Shown here piece by piece: positions 38,399-42,692 of a stretch of 42,692 nt of DNA. A model generated the notes under the pieces. That model did not search any database and had not been told where the DNA came from. It saw only the letters and a program-made list of their open reading frames with translations. The position numbers and the translations under genes were made by a program. The DNA lies in assembly GCA_934591725.1 (NCBI GenBank), contig CAKTPR010000003.1, positions 1 through 42,692 of the forward strand, in the 5' to 3' direction. Position 1 is the first letter of the stretch. The number at the start of each line of letters is the position of its first letter. Source of the DNA: an uncultured Oscillospiraceae bacterium. GTDB taxonomy: Bacteria > Bacillota > Clostridia > Oscillospirales > Oscillospiraceae.

Positions 38399-39187
38399 AT
38401 GGATAAAAAAATAAAGCTCTCCGGCGTACCGGAGACTATGCTGCAGACGGTTTATGCCCGCGTGAAGGAGAGCCGCGGCCGCGGCGCGATACACGATGCG
38501 AAGGCCGAGGAGATCATCGGCGGGCTTGACTATGACTTCTCCCTTGCGGATAAGGACGCGCCCATGCACAGCGGCGTCATCGCCCGCACTATCGTGCTGG
38601 ATAAGCTGACCTCAGATTGGCTCGCGGCGCACCCCGGCGCGGTCGTCGTCAACATCGCCTGCGGGCTCGACACGCGCTGCTACCGCATGGAGGGCTATGC
38701 CCACTGGTATAACCTCGACCTGCCGGAGACGATCGCCGTGCGTGAAAAGCTCCTGCCGGAAGAGGGAAGCATCTCGCAGATCGCCATGTCCGCAATGGAC
38801 GATTGGGGCGGCGAGATCGCGGAGCGGGGCGCGCCGGTGCTCGTCATCATCGAGGGGCTTACAATGTACCTGAGCGAAGCGGACGTGCAGCGCATCTTTG
38901 AAGTGATCGCCGGGCGCTTCGGGAGCGTGACCGTGTTCGTCGAGACGATGAACCCGATGGTCGTGAAGAGCTTCAAGGAAAAATCCATCGAGGGCAGCAA
39001 CGCCAAGTTCACATGGGGCGTGAAGAACGGCGCGGCGCTCGTAAAGCTGCTGCCGGGCTTCCGCTTCAGAGAGGAGCACAGCCTGACCGAGGGCATGGCT
39101 CAGTTCGTGCCGGTCTATAAGCTGCTCGATAAGCTCCCGGCGATTCGGAATATTTCTAACAAGATATTCGTGCTTGAGAAAGGTTGA
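38399..39187 (+). CDS. Leucine carboxyl methyltransferase-type SAM methyltransferase
   Basis: A 262-residue protein of the LCMT/PpmA-like O-methyltransferase family. The start KLSGVPETMLQTVYARVKESR and IHDAKAEEII is the family N-terminus; VVNIACGLDTRCYRM is the SAM loop; WYNLDLPETI and VIIEGLTMYLSEADV complete the signature. Members O-methylate carboxyl or hydroxyl groups of small molecules. The partial gene at the right edge begins the same way, so the operon carries two members of this family. Confidence 0.92.
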   Translation: MDKKIKLSGVPETMLQTVYARVKESRGRGAIHDAKAEEIIGGLDYDFSLADKDAPMHSGVIARTIVLDKLTSDWLAAHPGAVVVNIACGLDTRCYRMEGYAHWYNLDLPETIAVREKLLPEEGSISQIAMSAMDDWGGEIAERGAPVLVIIEGLTMYLSEADVQRIFEVIAGRFGSVTVFVETMNPMVVKSFKEKSIEGSNAKFTWGVKNGAALVKLLPGFRFREEHSLTEGMAQFVPVYKLLDKLPAIRNISNKIFVLEKG

Positions 39188-39196
39188 GGGTGCAGT

Positions 39197-39805
39197 ATGT
39201 CATTTTTTGAAAACACACGCAAGCCGACGGGACTCGGCGGCAAGCTCATGGTGACGATGATGAACATCGGCCACCGCGCCCTCGCGGGCTGGGGTCTGCA
39301 ATTTCTGAGCATCGCGCCCGACGCAAAGGTGCTCGACTGCGGCTGCGGCGGCGGTGCTAACATAAAGGCGCTGCTTAAACGCTGCCCGCAGGGCATCGTG
39401 AACGGCGTTGATTATTCCGAGGTCAGCGTCGAGCGGGCGCGGAAGCTCAACCAGAGCGCGATCGCCTGCGGCCGCTGCACGGTGCAGCAGGGCGATGTGT
39501 CGGAGCTTGGCTTCAAGGGGGCGCAGTTCGACCTTGTCACGGCGTTCGAGACGGTCTATTTCTGGCCGGGGCTCCCGCGCTGCTTCGGAGAGGTGTTCCG
39601 GGTTCTCAAACCGGGCGGAACGTTCTTCATCTGCAACGAGAGCAGCGGCGACACCGATAAGGACGATAAATGGACGGAAATGATCGACGGCATGACCATC
39701 TACCGCGACGTCCAGCTCAAGCAGACGCTGGAACAGAGCGGGTTCCACGGTGTACAGATACATAAAAACAACAAGGGCTGGCTGTGCGTAACGGCCAGGA
39801 AATGA
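39197..39805 (+). CDS. Class I SAM-dependent methyltransferase
   Basis: A 202-residue methyltransferase. VLDCGCGGGANIKALL is a clear motif I, VNGVDYSEVSVERARKLN motif II, GDVSELGFKGAQFDLVTAFETVYFWPGL and LKPGGTFFICNES the later ones. Similar proteins in Clostridia are annotated only as methyltransferase domain proteins. It starts 9 nt after the preceding stop. Substrate unknown. Confidence 0.92.
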   Translation: MSFFENTRKPTGLGGKLMVTMMNIGHRALAGWGLQFLSIAPDAKVLDCGCGGGANIKALLKRCPQGIVNGVDYSEVSVERARKLNQSAIACGRCTVQQGDVSELGFKGAQFDLVTAFETVYFWPGLPRCFGEVFRVLKPGGTFFICNESSGDTDKDDKWTEMIDGMTIYRDVQLKQTLEQSGFHGVQIHKNNKGWLCVTARK

Positions 39806-39815
39806 GGGGGAGAGC

Positions 39816-40679
39816 ATGTCCAAGAAAGCGACCGAGTTCCAGAAAAAGGAAATGAGCAAAATGTACCGGGGCAAGGAGATCTTCAAGCCCCTGAACACCG
39901 GCTGGATAGACGAGAATGTCGCCTGTGTGCGCGAATGGGTGGCGAATATATTCTTCTACCGCAAGGGCGATGCCACCATAATGATCGACGCCGGGTACAA
40001 TTATGAGCGCCTTGAGGAGAAGATGAGCTGGCTCGGCATCGACCCCAAGTCCATAAAGCACATCCTCATCACCCATCAGGACACCGACCATGTAGGTGCG
40101 GTCGAGGCCGACAGTCCCGGCCTGTTCCGTGACGCGACGTTGTACGTCGGCGAGACGGAGAACCGCTATCTCACGGGCGAGGTGCGCCGCAAGGTGATCT
40201 ACCACCTCTATAAGCTGCCGCAGGTCACGATCAATAACGAGAAAGTCCTCCTGCACGACGGCGAGGTCATTGACATCGACGGGATAAAGATAGAGTGCTT
40301 CCTCGTCCCCGGACACACATGGGGACACATGGTGTACCTCATTGACGACAAATACCTCTTCACCGGGGACACAATCTGGTTCGGCGCGGACGGCGGATAC
40401 AGCTTTATCTCCGCGCTCGCCGAGGACAACAAGCTTGCGGTGAAGTCGCTCGCAGCGCTTGAAGAGAGGCTGCGTGCGCGCGGGCTGAGCCCGGTGTTCA
40501 TCACGGGGCACACCGGCTGGACGGATAATTTCAGCTTCGCCTTTGCCCATAAGGACGAGCTCTGCTCGCCGTTCGGCAAGCGCGTACACGACCCCGCCGC
40601 GCCCTATGACGCATACGAGGAGGACGACGACACCGAGGAGAACGCAAAGAGCGGCTATCTGAAAGGCGTAGGAAGATGA
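39816..40679 (+). CDS. MBL-fold metallo-hydrolase
   Basis: A 287-residue metallo-beta-lactamase-fold protein. ATIMIDAGYNYERLEEKM, then ILITHQDTDHVGAV (H-x-D-x-D-H, the metal motif with the second His replaced by Asp, as in some families), PGHTWGHMVYL and FTGDTIWFG, and ITGHTGW near residue 230. The C-terminus is acidic (YEEDDDTEEN). Members hydrolyse esters, lactones, thioesters or phosphoesters. GGGGGAG lies before the ATG. In this operon it may act on a methylated or activated intermediate, which is inference. Confidence 0.92.
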   Translation: MSKKATEFQKKEMSKMYRGKEIFKPLNTGWIDENVACVREWVANIFFYRKGDATIMIDAGYNYERLEEKMSWLGIDPKSIKHILITHQDTDHVGAVEADSPGLFRDATLYVGETENRYLTGEVRRKVIYHLYKLPQVTINNEKVLLHDGEVIDIDGIKIECFLVPGHTWGHMVYLIDDKYLFTGDTIWFGADGGYSFISALAEDNKLAVKSLAALEERLRARGLSPVFITGHTGWTDNFSFAFAHKDELCSPFGKRVHDPAAPYDAYEEDDDTEENAKSGYLKGVGR

Positions 40680-40711
40680 AGAGAATGATCAGCTGAAAGA
40701 AGGTAAAAAGT

Positions 40712-41320
40712 ATGAGTTTCTTTGCATCGGCACTGCGCGCAGTGTATAAGCTCAGCGGCGCGAAAAAGTCCTTTACCCTGCCTGAGGAAGAGATATTGAA
40801 GGTCATCGAAAAGCAGAACCGCAGCCGCGGCGTTTTTACCCCGACAGATCGCAAGGCGTGCTATGAGATGATCGACGTGAACGGCTTCCGGGAGATCGAG
40901 GAGATCGAGGAAAACCTGATCCTGCCGTCCTTCCGCAAGCTCTCAAGGTTTGTCGACTGCAACAAGCCCTTTTTCAAGAAGCTGATGTACAAGGCTTTCT
41001 GCACGGCAAAGAAGCGCTGCGACGAGTGGCACGATTACGAAATGGCTGTCGCGCCGTTTGATAAGGATAAGCCTATCTATTATGAATTCACGGCCTGCCC
41101 CGCGGCGGAATTTGCAATCAGGCACGGGCTGACGGACATCATGCCCGCCCTGTGCAATGTGGACTATGCGTCCATGGAGCTGATACACGCAAAGCTCGTG
41201 CGCACTACCACCTGCGCAAACGGCTGCAGGTGCGATTATACGATATGCGGGGATAAAGACCCGTATTTGAAGGAGCATCCCGAATACCGGGACGAGGAAG
41301 GATACAGGAGGAATAAATAA
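40712..41320 (+). CDS. ATC hydrolase-like protein
   Basis: A 202-residue protein resembling the L-2-amino-thiazoline-4-carboxylate hydrolase family (PF14196). The C-terminal pattern ACPAAEFAIRHGLTDIMPALCNVDYASMELIHAKLVRTTTCANGCRCDYTICGD, with a terminal CxxxCxC group, is characteristic. The founding enzyme opens the thiazoline ring on the way to cysteine, but most members are uncharacterised. GAAAGAAGGT lies before the ATG. The assignment is from the C-terminal pattern. Confidence 0.85.
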   Translation: MSFFASALRAVYKLSGAKKSFTLPEEEILKVIEKQNRSRGVFTPTDRKACYEMIDVNGFREIEEIEENLILPSFRKLSRFVDCNKPFFKKLMYKAFCTAKKRCDEWHDYEMAVAPFDKDKPIYYEFTACPAAEFAIRHGLTDIMPALCNVDYASMELIHAKLVRTTTCANGCRCDYTICGDKDPYLKEHPEYRDEEGYRRNK

Positions 41321-41811
41321 TGCTGCTTACAACGATCATTGAAGGAATCGGACTCGGCGCGCTGCTGGTTTTAGTGTGCGCCGTCGGCATACGCAAGGGC
41401 GCGGTAGGGCTGCTGCACCTATATGAACCGGACGTGCAGGAGCGCTGCATCTCTATGGGGCTCACGACAAGGGAGAAGATAAGGCACAACCAGATGCTAT
41501 TCAAGGTGGTGTGCCTGCCGATATACATCGTCTACATACTCGTGTGCGTATACGTCATAAACGGCGCGCGCGGCTTTGTTGCTGGCTTCTGGCAGATGCT
41601 CGCGATGCTGCTCGTGCTGAACCTTATTGACAGGTTTTTCATTGACGAATACTGGGTCGGGCACACAAAGGCATGGACTATCCCCGGCACGGAAGACCTC
41701 AAGCCCTATATCCCCGTTGAGGCCAAGCGCAAGAAGTGGCTGTTCGGCACGGTCGGCATGGCCATCATCGCGGCGGTGCTGGCGGGAATCATGGCGCTGA
41801 TCGTGAAATAA
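41320..41811 (+). CDS. Four-helix membrane protein of unknown function
   Basis: A 163-residue membrane protein with helices at about residues 6-24, 62-84, 87-108 and 140-162. A soluble loop (HLYEPDVQERCISMGLTTREKI and RFFIDEYWVGHTKAWTIPGTEDL) carries charged residues. I do not recognise a named family. Its ATG overlaps the preceding stop by 1 nt, with AGGAGG upstream, so it is coupled to the ATC hydrolase-like gene, with which it may work. Confidence 0.85.
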   Translation: MLLTTIIEGIGLGALLVLVCAVGIRKGAVGLLHLYEPDVQERCISMGLTTREKIRHNQMLFKVVCLPIYIVYILVCVYVINGARGFVAGFWQMLAMLLVLNLIDRFFIDEYWVGHTKAWTIPGTEDLKPYIPVEAKRKKWLFGTVGMAIIAAVLAGIMALIVK

Positions 41812-41820
41812 GGTGAGACT

Positions 41821-42594
41821 ATGCGCTTTGAAACTTCAGGCGACAGAAAGAACCCCGCCACGCTGTTCTTTCACGCCATGGGCGTGACCGGCGAGAGCAG
41901 CGAGCCGGTGGCAAAGCATATGCAGGATAAGTTCTTCTGCATCCTGCCGACCTCGACGGTCTATTGCGCCGGGCAGAAATACATCAGAAAGGAGGACGAG
42001 GTGCGGCAGATCGAGGACTTCCTGCGCGGGCAGGGCGTCGAGAGCCTTGCGCTCGTCACGGCGTCCTCCATCGGCGCAGACCTTGCCGCGGCATTCCTGA
42101 CGCGGACAAAGCTGCCGGTCGGACACGTGTTCTTCGACGGCGGGCAGTTCGCGCAGATAGGCAAGGCGACGCGGAAAATAATGGTGCCGTTTCTGTATCT
42201 GGCGATAAAGAGCCTGTACTGGTCAAAGGGCGCGACGCTCAAAAAGATACTCTGGTGCGATGATGATTCGATCCGCCCCTACTTCATTGCGGCGGGCGAG
42301 GCGCTCAGCTACGGCAATATGCGCCGCCAGATGGATGACAGCCTTGAGGATCAGCCCTTCCCGGAGCTTTCCGAGGAGCTGCAAAGGCACACGTACTTTG
42401 AGTTCGGCAGCATCGAGGACCATTTCAAATACCGTGACGCTGTGATGCAGGCTTACCCCCACGGCAATTTCCCCGTGTTTGAGGGGCATGACCATATGCA
42501 GTACCAGATACGCGACCCGAAGGGCTTTGCGGAAATGCTGTGCTATATCGCGGAGCACGACCGTATGCCGGAGCTGAAATTTATCAGGAAGTGA
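41821..42594 (+). CDS. Alpha/beta hydrolase
   Basis: A 257-residue protein of the alpha/beta hydrolase fold. LFFHAMGVTGESSEPVAKHM is the oxyanion-loop region; LVTASSIGADLAAAFL (near residue 80) is the nucleophile elbow, with Ser in a variant A-S-S-I-G rather than G-x-S-x-G; FEGHDHMQY near the C-terminus supplies the His. It is likely an esterase or lipase-like enzyme. It starts 9 nt after the preceding stop within the operon. Confidence 0.87.
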   Translation: MRFETSGDRKNPATLFFHAMGVTGESSEPVAKHMQDKFFCILPTSTVYCAGQKYIRKEDEVRQIEDFLRGQGVESLALVTASSIGADLAAAFLTRTKLPVGHVFFDGGQFAQIGKATRKIMVPFLYLAIKSLYWSKGATLKKILWCDDDSIRPYFIAAGEALSYGNMRRQMDDSLEDQPFPELSEELQRHTYFEFGSIEDHFKYRDAVMQAYPHGNFPVFEGHDHMQYQIRDPKGFAEMLCYIAEHDRMPELKFIRK

Positions 42595-42603
42595 GAGAGA
42601 CTT

Positions 42604-42692
42604 ATGAAATATAAAATCGAGAAGAACACCGTGCAGGAAACGCTGATGATCCCGCTCTATGGCCGCAAGATGTGCTCGGAGCTTTACCCGAA
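42604..42692 (+). CDS. Partial LCMT-type SAM methyltransferase
   Basis: The first 29 codons of a gene cut by the right edge, 9 nt after the hydrolase stop, with GAGAGA upstream. KYKIEKNTVQETLMIPLYG followed by RKMCSELYP is the typical N-terminus of the leucine carboxyl methyltransferase/PpmA-like family (V-Q-E-T-L-x-I-P-L-Y). It would be the fourth methyltransferase of the operon. Confidence 0.8.
   Translation, partial: MKYKIEKNTVQETLMIPLYGRKMCSELYP

Overview
The window reads as chromosomal DNA of an anaerobic Gram-positive bacterium of the class Clostridia, most like a gut Oscillospiraceae-type organism. This is an inference from strong AGGAGG-type ribosome binding sites, TTGACA/TATAAT promoters, two electron-transfer flavoprotein (ETF) pairs, a clostridial-type enoate reductase, DUF1275/DUF378/TraX membrane proteins and the absence of respiratory genes. 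No rRNA, tRNA, CRISPR array or intact insertion sequence was seen.

Region 1 (1-1669) holds the edge of a minus-strand gene, a DUF6076-like zinc-finger protein and about 460 bases without a recognisable gene. Region 2 (1670-18442) is the centre of interest. It is a LysR-type regulator gene next to two divergent transcription units. The leftward arm encodes an acyl-CoA dehydrogenase, a CoA ligase of the E. coli FadK/YdiD type and a small desulforedoxin-like protein. The rightward arm encodes a hotdog thioesterase, a second acyl-CoA dehydrogenase, a class III CoA-transferase, a TctC-TctB-TctA tripartite carboxylate transporter, a YdiN/YdiM-type MFS carrier, EtfB, EtfA, an Fe-S flavin 2-enoate reductase and a YdiB-type quinate/shikimate dehydrogenase. 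FadK-like, YdiB-like, YdiN-like, acyl-CoA dehydrogenase and ETF genes are also together in the E. coli ydi-fadK region, so this looks like a larger anaerobic version of that poorly understood system. A plausible job is uptake, CoA activation, dehydration and reduction of a hydroaromatic acid such as quinate or shikimate, used as an electron sink. The two divergent promoters have matching architecture: a 15-bp LysR-type box lies exactly 31 nt upstream of a CGATTGGA/-35 element, followed by an 18-nt spacer and TATAAT.

Region 3 (18443-19053) is debris: a truncated, stop-containing relic of a ZnuA-like metal-binding lipoprotein gene flanked by two related hairpin repeats, then a GC-rich cluster of palindromes. 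Region 4 (19054-30908) is mostly housekeeping and small accessory genes: two small unknown proteins, an SPL-like radical SAM protein, MurC, CCA-adding enzyme, family 4 uracil-DNA glycosylase, DUF2156 and GNAT proteins, a PurN-like protein lacking all three catalytic residues, a histidine-phosphatase/GNAT fusion, a metallophosphoesterase, and DUF1294, DUF1275 and DUF378 proteins.

Region 5 (31007-36062) starts with a free-standing promoter-terminator unit of about 97 nt (a candidate small RNA). It continues with a tandem flavodoxin-fold protein, TraX, an acyl-ACP thioesterase and a second EtfB-EtfA pair closed by a strong terminator. Region 6 (36064-42692, running off the end) is a TetR-family gene and a closely spaced operon with four SAM methyltransferases (the last cut by the window edge), two membrane proteins, an MBL-fold hydrolase, an aminothiazoline-carboxylate-hydrolase-like protein and an alpha/beta hydrolase. 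Perfect palindromes suitable as TetR operators precede it. A 142-bp structured repeat occurs twice (26258 and 36763), with compensatory changes in one of its stems.
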